From NCBI GenBank assembly GCA_965248805.1, contig CBDFKJ010000004.1:136111-200110 (forward strand): a DNA stretch of 64,000 nt, given 5' to 3'. The notes beneath the pieces are model-generated. The model had not been told where the DNA came from, made no database searches, and saw only the letters and a program-made list of their open reading frames with translations. The position numbers and the translations under genes are program-made. This stretch comes from CBDFKJ01 sp965248805. Lineage in GTDB: Bacteria; Pseudomonadota; Alphaproteobacteria; UBA6615. Below are positions 1-8,560 of this stretch, piece after piece (position 1 is the first letter of the stretch; each line of letters begins with the position of its first letter).

Positions 1-224
1 ATGACCTCGCGGCGCGCTTGGCTGTCCCAACGCTTGACCGCGTAGATCTGGCGGGCGAGTGGATCGAGCCCCGTTCGCTGCGCCTGATAGGGGAAGAGCT
101 TCAACTCGTCGTCGGTTGCCCCCTTGCAGATCGTCCGCTTGATCAGATCGACTTGGTCGACTGGATATTCGGCGGCCGCCCTGGGCTTCGTTGTGGCGGC
201 TGCGGTACCTCTGGCGTTAGCCAT
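1..224 (-). CDS. RecT/Bet-family single-strand annealing protein, N-terminal part
   Basis: The N-terminal 74 residues are present and the rest lies beyond the window start. The translation carries the stretch IKRTICKGATDDELKLF followed by RTGLDPLARQIYAVKRWD, which is characteristic of phage recombination protein Bet/RecT. These proteins anneal complementary single strands, usually with a partner 5'-3' exonuclease. The start ATG at 224 overlaps the end of the YqaJ-like exonuclease gene by 8 bases, so both halves of a phage recombination pair sit in one operon. The annealing partner is transcribed after the exonuclease. Confidence 0.8.
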   Translation of the reverse strand, partial: MANARGTAAATTKPRAAAEYPVDQVDLIKRTICKGATDDELKLFPYQAQRTGLDPLARQIYAVKRWDSQARREV

Positions 225-1029
225 CTTTCAACTCTCCTATCCTGAGCGCGCCGTTGCGCGCCTTCTTGACCTCGATCCCGTGTCCGTAGGCACGCGCCGC
301 GTCGTCGGGCACCAGCGCCTTGAGCTTCTTTTCTGCGTCTCGGAACGCCTTCGCGGCATCGCGGTGCTCGATCCAATCTGGCGCAAAGGATCCCCATTCG
401 TTGCTCGTAGACATATCCACTTCGCGAGCCGCCGCCGGTCGGGGAGGCTCGACCGGCGGCGGCATAACTGGCGGTGTGAGGGACGTAACGTACCGCCAGA
501 AATCGTCAGCACGCTGCAGCAGTTCGGAGACGTAGTCGCTATGCAGCCGCACTTCCTCGACCACTGGCGCGCGCGCGCCCTCGATGATCGACAACACGGC
601 AATCTCGGCGCCGGTGACGTACATCTGCCAATGGATCTGTGGCATGTAGCGGGCGACGATGGTCTCCAGCGTTTCAAACCCGCCAACATGCTTGCACTCG
701 ATGACCGCCGGCCCATCGGGGTGCTGGGCGTCCATGCCGTCGAGCGTCGCGGCGGCCCAATCGCGCTCGCCCGACACGATGACATCGCCGCGCATGGTGA
801 CTGCGCGGCCCGTCTTCCGCTCGTACCAGTTTAGATTGAGCGTTTCCGTCACGGTGCCGAGCTGCACCGGCCAGACGCCGGACAGGTCGGGTGGCTCATA
901 CGACGGATCGCCAATCAGCTCGCGCCACAGATCATAGACCGCTTCATCGTCTCCGCGCATCAGTACGCTGACGCGGCTCGCGGTCAGCTTGCCCTCGCGG
1001 GCGCTGAGTTGCTCGGGGGTCAGAGTCAT
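217..1029 (-). CDS. YqaJ-family phage exonuclease
   Basis: A 270-residue protein of the YqaJ viral recombinase (lambda-exonuclease-like) fold. Early residues read LTASRVSVLMRG, and the PD-(D/E)xK-type core is visible as ATLDGMD followed by AVIECKHVGG, giving the D and E-x-K metal-binding residues. It would degrade one strand of duplex ends to feed the annealing protein encoded next. I chose ATG at 1029 because it overlaps the stop of the upstream small ORF as ATGA. A longer in-frame extension to 1242 is proline- and arginine-rich and runs through two other genes. Confidence 0.82.
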   Translation of the reverse strand: MTLTPEQLSAREGKLTASRVSVLMRGDDEAVYDLWRELIGDPSYEPPDLSGVWPVQLGTVTETLNLNWYERKTGRAVTMRGDVIVSGERDWAAATLDGMDAQHPDGPAVIECKHVGGFETLETIVARYMPQIHWQMYVTGAEIAVLSIIEGARAPVVEEVRLHSDYVSELLQRADDFWRYVTSLTPPVMPPPVEPPRPAAAREVDMSTSNEWGSFAPDWIEHRDAAKAFRDAEKKLKALVPDDAARAYGHGIEVKKARNGALRIGELKDG

Positions 1030-1136
1030 GGTGTGACGACCCCCAACGCTACTGCCAACAGGATCACCAAAGCCGGCGGCACGAAGATCCAGGCGAAGGC
1101 GCCCAGTAACTCGGTGATGAGCCGTAGGACGCTCAT
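1026..1136 (-). CDS. Small phage membrane protein, 36 aa
   Basis: A 36-residue ORF starting MSVLRLITELLGAF with one hydrophobic segment of about 25 residues. Its start overlaps the stop of the preceding gene and its stop overlaps the start of the exonuclease gene, both as ATGA, which is typical of translational coupling. I do not recognise a family. The double overlap and the membrane profile are the only support. Confidence 0.5.
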   Translation of the reverse strand: MSVLRLITELLGAFAWIFVPPALVILLAVALGVVTP

Positions 1137-1459
1137 TCGCCGGTCGCCTTCGCGATGGCGGCGCGGGCAAGGTCGCATAGCGTCTTCGTCGTCGCTTCAT
1201 CGGCGCCGGTAAGTTGCAGCCACCGCAGCCGCTTGGTTTCATCCCATGGGTCGCCGCTGTGAAAGAGGATCAGTGCCTCGGCAACGTCGCGTAGGTTCGG
1301 CGCGGAGGCGATCAGGCAGGCGTTGGCTTCGACGGTGGTTTTCTCCGAGACATAGCCACACAGTGCGACGAGAGGCGTGTCGCCACTGGCACTGATGAAG
1401 TGCGGCTGCCCCCAGTCACTTCGGGTTACGCACCAAGGCCCCGGCGTGTGCGCAGCCAT
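1133..1459 (-). CDS. Conserved phage-type hypothetical protein
   Basis: 108 residues beginning MAAHTPGPWCV and carrying ANACLIASAPNLRDVAEAL. This HTPGPW...ANA.LIA.AP arrangement is common in small phage proteins of unknown function that sit near recombination genes. I used ATG at 1459 instead of the further upstream start at 1480 because homologues begin just before HTPGPW. The gene overlaps both neighbours. Function unknown. Confidence 0.65.
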   Translation of the reverse strand: MAAHTPGPWCVTRSDWGQPHFISASGDTPLVALCGYVSEKTTVEANACLIASAPNLRDVAEALILFHSGDPWDETKRLRWLQLTGADEATTKTLCDLARAAIAKATGE

Positions 1460-1767
1460 CGCGCCGCCTCTTTCGAGCACGAGAACGCCTCGCCCATCGC
1501 TAGCGCGTATTCCGCCTCACGCTGGCGCTCGAACCACTCTCGCCGCAGCATTACCTCGTCGTCGACGACCACCGCGTCCCAATCGGGGCTGACGCCCAGC
1601 AGGCGCTCGCCCGGCTTGAGCCACGACCACTGGTGTAGCTGGGCTAGCGCTTCGCCCGCCGATGCGGCCCAGAACGGCGTGACCTCAAGGTCGCCGCCGA
1701 GGTTGATCCAGTCGACGTAGAAGCGCTTCGGAAGACGGTCGATGTCGTGATCGAAGGTGGTGAGCAT
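1426..1767 (-). CDS. Hypothetical protein of the phage block, fused in frame to thiolase start
   Basis: 113 residues starting MLTTFDHDIDRLPKRF, rich in Trp and charged residues, with no family I recognise. The frame is continuous with the thiolase fragment upstream, giving a chimeric ORF from 1956. I place the real start at ATG 1767, preceded by a weak GGAAG Shine-Dalgarno-like sequence, because composition and similarity change there. Either the original start or a fusion product could be used. Confidence 0.5.
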   Translation of the reverse strand: MLTTFDHDIDRLPKRFYVDWINLGGDLEVTPFWAASAGEALAQLHQWSWLKPGERLLGVSPDWDAVVVDDEVMLRREWFERQREAEYALAMGEAFSCSKEAARWLRTRRGLGA

Positions 1768-1950
1768 GGCTTCCGGAAAAGCGCAGCCGAGTATCAGGTC
1801 CTCGATGTCGTCGGGGTTCACGTTTGTTTTCTGAACCAGACCCTTGACGACCTGGGCCGCCAGCTCGTCAGGCCGCACCTTGACAAGGCCACCCTTGCCC
1901 GCCGGGGTGAAGGGAGACCGCAGATATCCCGCAATGACGACGCTCTTCAT
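1768..1950 (-). pseudogene. Thiolase (acetyl-CoA C-acyltransferase), N-terminal fragment
   Basis: About 61 residues from MKSVVIAGYLRSPF through IEDLILGCAFPEA match the start of FadA/PhaA-type thiolases, which cleave or form 3-ketoacyl-CoA. The nucleophilic Cys region and all later domains are missing because phage-type sequence begins at 1767. The ATG at 1950 lies 6 bases after the stop of the acyl-CoA ligase, so the two were an operon for fatty acid turnover. Non-functional as it stands. Confidence 0.85.
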
Positions 1951-3272
1951 ATTCACCTACTGCGATTCGGCCGTGCCGGCTGCCGGTGGGTCCGCTCGTG
2001 GGTTTGCATCCTTGCACTCTGCAACCAGGTCCTCCTTCGATATCTTGCCGGCCGCGATCTTGGGTAGATCGGCGCGAAACTCGACGCTGCGGGGGATTTC
2101 GAAGGGCGCCAGTTTGTCCCGCAGGAAGGCTCGCAGTTCGGAGGACGTCAGGGTTTGGCCGGGCCGCAGTTTAACGACACACTTCACGACCTCGCCGCGG
2201 TGTGAATCGGGGATGCCGCAAACGGCAACCTCCTCCACCGCGGGATGCAGGTAAATCGCCTCCTCGACCATGCCGGGGTAAACGTTGAAGCCACCGGTCA
2301 GAATGATCTCCTTGATCCGGTCGACGATGTATAGATAGCCGTCGGCATCCAGGTAGCCGATGTCGCCCGTGTGCAAACGCCGCGGAAAGTGTCGACGTTT
2401 TCCTGGGCCCGGTTGGCATAGCCCACCATGACTTGCGGCCCCGAGACGCAGATTTCGCCCTGCTCGCCCGTCGGCTGCGGGACATCCGGCTTGTCGACAC
2501 GGACGATCTCGATAATCGTGCCCGGCAGGGGCACGCCGACCGAACCCGCTTTGTTTCGCCCGCCGCCGGGGTTGACGGTGCAAACCGGGCTTGCCTCGCT
2601 AAGCCCATATCCCTCGACCACGGAACACCCGGTGAGTTTCTCGAATTTTTGCTGGACGGGCAGAGGAAGAGGGGCGCCGCCCGAGATGCAGTTTTGAGTT
2701 TGGATAGATCATAGCTGGCAAGGTCCCGGGCGGCGTTGATGGCCGATATCATCGTCGGGACAGCAAAGAGGAAGGTCGGCTGCTCGCGGTCGATCGTCTT
2801 CAACACCTCGGAAACCTTGAAATGGGGCGTGAGCACGAGTTCTGCGCCAATTGCGATCCCGAGGTTCATGACGGCAGACATGCCGAAGGCATGAAACAAG
2901 GGGATCACACCCAGAATTTTCTCCTCGCCGGGTCGGGCCCCCTGGCTCCAGAGCGCCAGCTGCATGGCATTGGCATAGAGGTTGGCGTGGGTCAGGCGCG
3001 CACCCTTGGTCAGCCCGGTTGTCCCACCAGTGTACTGCAGCACGGCGACATCTTGAACGGAGTCGATGTCGATCGGATCGAACGGCGGGCCGGTTTCGGT
3101 CAGCCGCTCATACGAAACGTGCCGGTCGTCCTTGGGGATCGTCGCGATATCGCGGCGTTTCAAAAGCGGAAACAGGGCTTTCTCACCGAACGGCAGAACG
3201 CCCGCCATGGAGCAGACGACGATCCGTTCGAGGCGATTGTCCTGGTCCAGCAGCGGCGCGACTTTTCCATAG

Positions 3273-4726
3273 CAGCCCGGTGATGAAGTCGCGCTTTGAT
3301 CAATCGGTTTTGGGGGCGACGATAATGATGATAACGAGCATGGCTGGTTTGCCTTCGATGTTCGCCACGATGGCGATCGCCAGGGCAGCATCGAACCGAA
3401 TAACGAACAAAAGGGTGCTCTTTGCACTCGCAGCCTCCCTCGGCGTGCCTGATCCGAACAGCGCGCGCATCAGAATGCCGAGATTGAACCCGGCGACATG
3501 GATCAGGTAGCGTTTGTGGACGTTCTCGCGCGCCCGCAGCAACGCGCGGCGCATGCCGCCACGGTCGAGGACATGGGCGAAGCTGCGCTCGACCATCTCA
3601 CCGCGCCTGCGCATGGCGTTCCGCGCGACGCCGGACTTCAATCGCGCCCGGTTGGCGTAGACAGCCTGACGTGCCGCCTGGTCGCCATGCCAGCGCAGAT
3701 AGCCGTTGGCGGGCTCCGGCTCGGAGATCCGCGTTTTCCAGACGCCGCCGTCGAGGTCTTTCAGCCCCTCGCGTGAATGATAGCCCTTGTCGCCAACGAG
3801 ACTGCAGGGCTCTGCCCGTGTTGGAGCCAGGCCGACCTCGGCGAGGTTGCGCGCGGCCGCCTCCAGCGTCCCAGGCAAAGTCGTCGTGTCGCCTTCATCG
3901 GCTGGATAGATCGGTGCCGCAACGATGACGCCGGTGTCGAGATCGACCGCGTGCTCGGGCTTGTAGGCCAGATGCGTGGTGCCGTCCTTCATCCGCGCGA
4001 TCTTCGCATCAGGATCGGTCGGGCTCGTCCAATCCTTGTTCGAAAGCTTCTTGCCCTTCCGCCGGCGATCGAGCCGGACGAGGTCGTCGATCGTCGGCGT
4101 TTCGACGCCACTCTCCTTCGCCATTTGCGTCAGCATCTCGCGATAGGTCTCGCCGCTATCGCGCCGCACGATGGCTCGCAGGGCGGCGTTGGCTTCCATC
4201 GTCGAGCCGTCGACGCCGATCCGCTCGCCCTTCACCAGACCGCGCGCGGCGACGAGAGCCAGAACCCAGTCGAAAACCTTTTCATGGACCTCGTGCGGCA
4301 GCCGGCCGCGCGTCTTCGACAACCAGGAATGATCGGGAACCTTGTCCCGGTTCGCCAACCGCAGAAACGCGCGAAGCGACAGCGAATCCGAACAGCGCCA
4401 AGCGATGCCGCGCTCGCTGCCGATGCCCTCGAAATAGCCGGTCATGTGCATCCGGAAATAACGCCCCGGCGGCAGCGAAGGAGCCCCCATCCGAGGTGCG
4501 TAGTATGGCTTGCACGTCGCCTCCACGAAGCCGTCAAAGCCAGACTCGGTCAGCAACTCATGCAGCCGGTCGGAAAACGCGTGTCCAGGCGAACGCGGCA
4601 TCTCCGCCCATGTCACCACGAGGTCACCCTGAACCTCGCTCTGTCGTCTCAATGCCATCGCACGACGCCCGTCTAAATCTCTATGTTCAGACAGAATCAG
4701 ACACGCCGGACTTCGTCAACGGGCTG
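3273..4726. mobile_element. IS1182-like insertion sequence, copy A
   Basis: Imperfect terminal inverted repeats start CAGCCCGGTGATGAAGTC on the left and, read inward, CAGCCCGTTGACGAAGTC on the right. Four-base flanks ATAG and CTAG act as a near-perfect target duplication. The element splits the acyl-CoA ligase gene between codons for AL and YG, and deleting it with one flank restores the frame. It carries one intact transposase gene. A diverged, damaged relative lies at 9068-10498. Confidence 0.85.
3300..4658 (-). CDS. IS1182-like transposase, intact
   Basis: 452 residues with an N-terminal helical region (RYFRMHMTGYFEGIGSERGI, then LSLRAFLRLANRDKVPDHSW) and a DDE-type core that includes GVDGSTMEANAALRAIVRRD and LVGDKGYHSREGL. 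The architecture fits IS1182/IS5-superfamily transposases; the exact subgroup is my inference. The ATG at 4658 is the first in frame. The C-terminal tail is hydrophobic, which is odd and not seen in copy B. No frameshift, so this copy could be active. Confidence 0.82.
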   Translation of the reverse strand: MALRRQSEVQGDLVVTWAEMPRSPGHAFSDRLHELLTESGFDGFVEATCKPYYAPRMGAPSLPPGRYFRMHMTGYFEGIGSERGIAWRCSDSLSLRAFLRLANRDKVPDHSWLSKTRGRLPHEVHEKVFDWVLALVAARGLVKGERIGVDGSTMEANAALRAIVRRDSGETYREMLTQMAKESGVETPTIDDLVRLDRRRKGKKLSNKDWTSPTDPDAKIARMKDGTTHLAYKPEHAVDLDTGVIVAAPIYPADEGDTTTLPGTLEAAARNLAEVGLAPTRAEPCSLVGDKGYHSREGLKDLDGGVWKTRISEPEPANGYLRWHGDQAARQAVYANRARLKSGVARNAMRRRGEMVERSFAHVLDRGGMRRALLRARENVHKRYLIHVAGFNLGILMRALFGSGTPREAASAKSTLLFVIRFDAALAIAIVANIEGKPAMLVIIIIVAPKTD

Positions 4727-4779
4727 CTAGAGCGCCTTCATGTTGAGCGTGACCAAAATGCAGGCCCCGGAGTCAACTA

Positions 4780-5913
4780 GTGGATTGATCGGAACGAAAG
4801 AGTCCGAATTGGGATTCCGTATTTTGCTGTGGTATGCGAATCTGGCGCATGCGCAGTGGAATCTCCTTCACCCTATCCGCCGGCGACCGTCAGCGATTGC
4901 GCGCGGTCGTCGCGGATCCCAAGAGCCCGCAGAAACACGTCTGGCGGGCACATATTGTCCTTCTCAGCGGCGAGGGTCTGGGCACCTCGGCGATCATGAC
5001 CGAGACCGGCAAGTCCAAGACCTGCGTGTGGCGCTGGCAAGAGCGGTTCATGCACGAGGGTGTCGGCGGCCTGCTTCGCGACAAGTCCCGTCCGCCCGGC
5101 AAGGCGCCGGTCCCGCTCGATCGTGTCGCCGAGATCGTGCGCCTGACGCAGCAACCGCCGCCGTTTGAGGCGACCCACTGGACGTTGCGCGCGATCGCCA
5201 GGGCGGCCGGTATTGCCGCCTCGACGGTGCAGGCGATCTGGAAGGCTCACGGTCTCAGCCCGCACCGCTGGCGCAACTTCAAGCTGTCGACCGACCCTGC
5301 CTTCGCCGAGAAACTCACCGATATCGTCGGCCTGTATGTCGACCCGCCGGCCCATGCGGTGGTGTTGTCGATCGATGAGAAGTCACAGATCCAGGCGCTC
5401 GACCGCCGGTCTGCCGATGAAGAAGGGACGCGCCGGCACCATGACTACAAACGGCACGGCACGACCACGCTGTTTGCGGCGCTCAACGTTCTGGACGGAA
5501 CGGTGATCGGCCAGAACATGCAGCGCCACCGCCATCAGGAGTTCATCCGCTTCCTCAACCGCATCGAGCGCACGGTGCCGGCGGACAAGGCCATCCACGC
5601 GATCGTCGACAACTACGCGGCGCACAACAAGGACAAGGTCCGCGCCTGGCTCGCCCGCCATCCGCGCTGGACTTTCCACTTCACACCGACCTCCTGCTCG
5701 TGGCTCAATGCCGTCGAGGGCTTCTTCGCAAAACTCACCCGGCGGCGGCTCAAGCACGGCGTCTTCCATTCCGTCGTCGATCTCCAGGCCGCAATCAACC
5801 GCTTCGTCCGCGAATACAATGCGGCCAACCCACAGCCATTCATATCGAAAGCCGACCCCGACGACATCATCGCAGCCCGAAACCGAGGGTTCCAAACGTT
5901 GGAATCAATCCAC
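4780..5913. mobile_element. IS630-family insertion sequence, copy 1, full length (1134 bp)
   Basis: Inverted repeat ends begin GTGGATTGATCGGAAC on the left and, read inward, GTGGATTGATTCCAAC on the right. The element is flanked by TA at 4778-4779 and 5914-5915, the target duplication expected for IS630. It interrupts the acyl-CoA ligase; removing it with one TA joins HLL to VDSGA in frame. Two other copies lie at 6710-7594 (deleted) and 61344-62477 (full length). Confidence 0.92.
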
Positions 5914-5916
5914 TAG
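4834..5916 (+). CDS. IS630-family transposase, copy 1
   Basis: 360 residues. The N-terminal part holds helix-turn-helix elements (SKTCVWRWQERF, then a second around WTLRAIARAAGIAASTVQ). The C-terminal DDE domain shows SIDEKSQ, AIVDNYAAHN and NAVEGFF for the three acidic residues. The coding sequence runs to the last base of the element with no stop of its own: the TAG at 5914-5916 is the TA target duplication plus the next host base. Probably functional. Confidence 0.93.
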   Translation: MRIWRMRSGISFTLSAGDRQRLRAVVADPKSPQKHVWRAHIVLLSGEGLGTSAIMTETGKSKTCVWRWQERFMHEGVGGLLRDKSRPPGKAPVPLDRVAEIVRLTQQPPPFEATHWTLRAIARAAGIAASTVQAIWKAHGLSPHRWRNFKLSTDPAFAEKLTDIVGLYVDPPAHAVVLSIDEKSQIQALDRRSADEEGTRRHHDYKRHGTTTLFAALNVLDGTVIGQNMQRHRHQEFIRFLNRIERTVPADKAIHAIVDNYAAHNKDKVRAWLARHPRWTFHFTPTSCSWLNAVEGFFAKLTRRRLKHGVFHSVVDLQAAINRFVREYNAANPQPFISKADPDDIIAARNRGFQTLESIH

Positions 5917-6706
5917 CAGGTGTGCAATTTCCCGGCGTGCGTAAAGCGGATTGACGTTCACCACGGTGCCGCCCGCCTTCAGAACCGCGAAAAAACAGCG
6001 ATGTCGCCGTCAAACGCCGGACCGAAGCGAATGTCCATATCCGTCTCTTTGAAGAGGATGTTTCCCTCGATCAGGAGTTCCTCCCTGAATTCTTCCCGCA
6101 AGTCCTTCGCAAAAAGGTGAACTGCCCAATTGACGATGTTATCGCTGGTCCTGATCGGAAAGAATGTGATGTTCGCGGGGACGATCACAGTCGGCGTTCG
6201 CGCCGCCGCCAGGAGTGCGTCCAAATCCGCGAAACCCAGGGCCTCCACCCAGCGCGCCAGGCGTGATGTCTCACCGGCCGCATTGACCGAGAGGATCCGC
6301 TTCTTGAGAATCGCCAACATCACCGAGATTGCGGCCGCCCCCTTGTGGTGCTTGCGACGTCTATTGGCGCTGGGCGAGAAAACATCGAACTTTCCGGAGG
6401 CGTCGACCACCTGTCGGTTTTTGATCATGCCGCCTTCGGGGAAGAGAACGATCTTGCGCCCGCGGAGAATTTCCGCGGCAAGGCCCTGCAAATTGTTGGG
6501 CACCGCGCCGACGCTATGCAAGAACTTGGCAAACGTGGCGTTGCTGGCGAAGAGTTCAGAAGAGGCCACTACGCGGCAGTGGGCGCCGGTCTCCCGATAG
6601 ATGAGGTACTGCGGGATGATCGCCTCGAAACGGGCGAAGCGGTTGAAAAGGAAAATCTGCCCGGCGGCGACTTTTCCGTCGGTTCCGTGGGACCTGATCC
6701 TGAGTC

Positions 6707-7545
6707 CTAGTGGATTGATTCCAACGTTTGGAACCCTCGGTTTCGGGCTGCGATGATGTCGTCGGGGTCGGCTTTCCATATGAATGGCTGTGGGTTGGCC
6801 GCATTGTATTCGCGGACGAAGCGGTTGATTGCGGCCTGGAGATCGACGACGGAATGGAAGACGCCGTGCTTGAGCCGCCGCCGGGTGAGTTTTGCGAAGA
6901 AGCCCTCGACGGCATTGAGCCACGAGCAGGAGGTCGGTGTGAAGTGGAAAGTCCAGCGCGGATGGCGGGCGAGCCAGGCGCGGACCTTGTCCTTGTTGTG
7001 CGCCGCGTAGTTGTCGACGATCGCGTGGATGGCCTTGTCCGCCGGCACCGTGCGCTCGATGCGGTTGAGGAAGCGGATGAACTCCTGATGGCGGTGGCGC
7101 TGCATGTTCTGGCCGATCACCGTTCCGTCCAGAACGTTGAGCGCCGCAAACAGCGTGGTCGTGCCGTGCCGTTTGTAGTCATGGGTCATGGTGCCGGCGC
7201 GTCCCTTCTTCATCGGCAGACCGGCGGTCGAGCGCCTGGATCTGTGACTTCTCATCGATCGACAACACCACCGCATGGGCCGGCGGGTCGACATACAGGC
7301 CGACGATATCGGTGAGTTTCTCGGCGAAGGCAGGGTCGGTCGACAGCTTGAAGTTGCGCCAGCGGTGCGGGCTGAGACCGTGAGCCTTCCAGATCGCCTG
7401 CACCGTCGAGGCGGCAATACCGGCCGCCCTGGCCATCGCGCGCAACGTCCAGTGGGTCGCCTCAAACGGCGGCGGTTGCTGCGTCAGGCGCACGATCTCG
7501 GCGACACGATCGAGCGGGACCGGCGCCTTGCCGGGCGCATACCAC
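6707..7545 (-). pseudogene. IS630 transposase remnant
   Basis: Lacks the first roughly 80 residues because of the internal deletion; the remaining part begins near GKAPVPLDRV. A 7-base tandem duplication (GTCATGG) around 7180-7193 shifts the frame between the first and second DDE-domain halves. The final stop is again the flanking TAG. Otherwise nearly identical to the other two copies, with W for S in the WKADPDDI segment near the C terminus. Confidence 0.9.
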
Positions 7546-7594
7546 AGCAAAATACGGAATCCCAATTCGGACTCTTTCGTTCCGATCCCTCCAC
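6710..7594. mobile_element. IS630-family insertion sequence, copy 2, internally deleted (885 bp)
   Basis: Same ends as copy 1, with the right end changed at two bases (GATCCCTCCAC). It is flanked by TA at 6708-6709 and 7595-7596. It is 249 bp shorter than the 1134-bp copies, with the loss covering the transposase start and first helix-turn-helix. Ends are kept, so it could still be moved by transposase from copies 1 or 3. Confidence 0.9.
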
Positions 7595-7951
7595 TAGCCG
7601 CTTCTCGAGCAAAGAAAAGACGCGGACACACCGCTGATAGGTGTCCTCGTTAATTGCCAGATCTTCGACCACGTTCATGGGCGGGCTCAGGGCCTGACTT
7701 GGCTTCACGTGAGCGAAACTGATCCACCCCGCCTGATGAACAAAATAATAACGCAAGGACCGTTATGGATTGGTAAACCATTATTTTTTGAAAGCGGCTT
7801 GGTGCTCTTTTGCGGGACACGGGCCGGACGCCGGGCTACTTTGGTTGCCTTGGGGCTGTGCAAGACCCAGGGCTGGGGGCGGCCCCTCGGTCAACCTTGC
7901 GGAGGTGCCATATCGCCTATCGGCGCCGATCGAAACTACGGAGAACACAGA

Positions 7952-8401
7952 ATGCGATCGATCAAAGTCAGCCGGCGAATCGCTTCCGCGCCGGCAAATA
8001 TCTGGGCGGTCCTCGCCGACTTCCCGAACATTGCGACGTGGAACACAGGTATCGCGAAGTCGTTCGCGACGTCAGACAGCACGGCCGGCGTAGGCGCACG
8101 GCGGCACTGCGATCTGACCCCATTTGGCGAGCTCGAGGAAACCGTCAAGGAATGGGACGATACACGTCGCATGGTCATCAGCATCGACTCCACGAAAAAA
8201 CTGCCCATCGCCCACGGTGAAGTAACATTCGTTCTTAACCCCGTGGATGACGCCACCGACGTAAGCGTCAACTACACCTACAAGCCGAAGTTTGGCTTGC
8301 TGGGGCAGATCATGGGTGGCCTTGCCCTGGACGGGCAGCTTACGAAGGGCTTTAAAGGGTTTCTGAATGACCTGGACGCGGCCTCCCGCCGATCGCGCTA
8401 G
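7952..8401 (+). CDS. SRPBCC-family (polyketide cyclase/START-like) protein
   Basis: 149 residues starting MRSIKVSRRIASAPANIW, followed by FPNIATWNTGI, a typical beginning of the SRPBCC hydrophobic-ligand-binding fold. The C-terminal helix region is FKGFLNDLDAASRR. I chose ATG 7952, with GGAG about ten bases upstream, because the longer frame from 7709 is low-complexity and outside the domain. No signal peptide, so probably cytoplasmic. Ligand unknown. No operon partner is evident. Confidence 0.8.
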   Translation: MRSIKVSRRIASAPANIWAVLADFPNIATWNTGIAKSFATSDSTAGVGARRHCDLTPFGELEETVKEWDDTRRMVISIDSTKKLPIAHGEVTFVLNPVDDATDVSVNYTYKPKFGLLGQIMGGLALDGQLTKGFKGFLNDLDAASRRSR

Positions 8402-8560
8402 GGCGCTCGCGGACATCCCGCCGCTGTTCGGCCCCCGCTGAAGTCGGCCCTGGAAGGACGATGTCGGATCGGGTCGCGCGGCGGTGATGCTTGCTTTCCG
8501 TCACGCTTGTCGTGGCACAGGTCCGGCAGCGCCGGAGATGTACCAGAGGAGAAACGCATC

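Larger units (their letters stand above)
1..1767 (-). mobile_element. Prophage-like block, left part cut by window edge
   Basis: Five tightly packed minus-strand ORFs with phage character: a RecT/Bet annealing protein, a YqaJ-type exonuclease and three small ORFs. Neighbouring ORFs overlap by 4 to 34 bases, as in a phage early operon. The block abuts a thiolase start fragment at about 1767 with no intervening attachment site that I can recognise. Only one end lies in the window, so size and integrase are unknown. The abrupt fusion could be a prophage remnant after deletion or an assembly join. Confidence 0.65.
1957..5996 (-). pseudogene. fadD: FadD-type acyl-CoA ligase in three pieces, two frameshifts, N terminus lost
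   Basis: Fragments at 5914-5996, 4727-4777 and 1957-3272 join into one AMP-forming acyl-CoA ligase. The first piece reads KAGGTVVNVNPLYARREIAH, the second DSGACILVTLNMKAL and the third YGKVAPLLDQ onwards, with the AMP motif YTGGTTGLTKGA, GYGLSEASP and the C-terminal DRIKE. Removing the IS630 and IS1182-like elements with one target copy restores the frame exactly. Two further breaks, near 2380 and 2688, are each repaired by adding one base. The first roughly 90 to 100 residues are missing at the 5996 junction. The enzyme would have activated fatty acids to acyl-CoA. Confidence 0.88.
5997..7678 (-). pseudogene. PlsC-like acyltransferase, interrupted by IS630 copy 2 and truncated
   Basis: The N-terminal 28 residues (MNVVEDLAINEDTYQRCVRV to EKRL) lie at 7595-7678 and the rest at 5997-6709. 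Removing the IS630 copy and one TA joins EKRL to GLRIRSHGTDGK in frame. Motifs include FNRFARFE, where a catalytic NHxxxxE would be expected, and LFPEGGMIKNR of the glycerolipid acyltransferase superfamily. The expected His of the first motif is Arg (CGC), a one-base change from CAC. The 3' end is lost at about 5996, where acyl-CoA ligase sequence begins. It probably used acyl-CoA or acyl-ACP to esterify a lipid. Dead gene. Confidence 0.78.
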
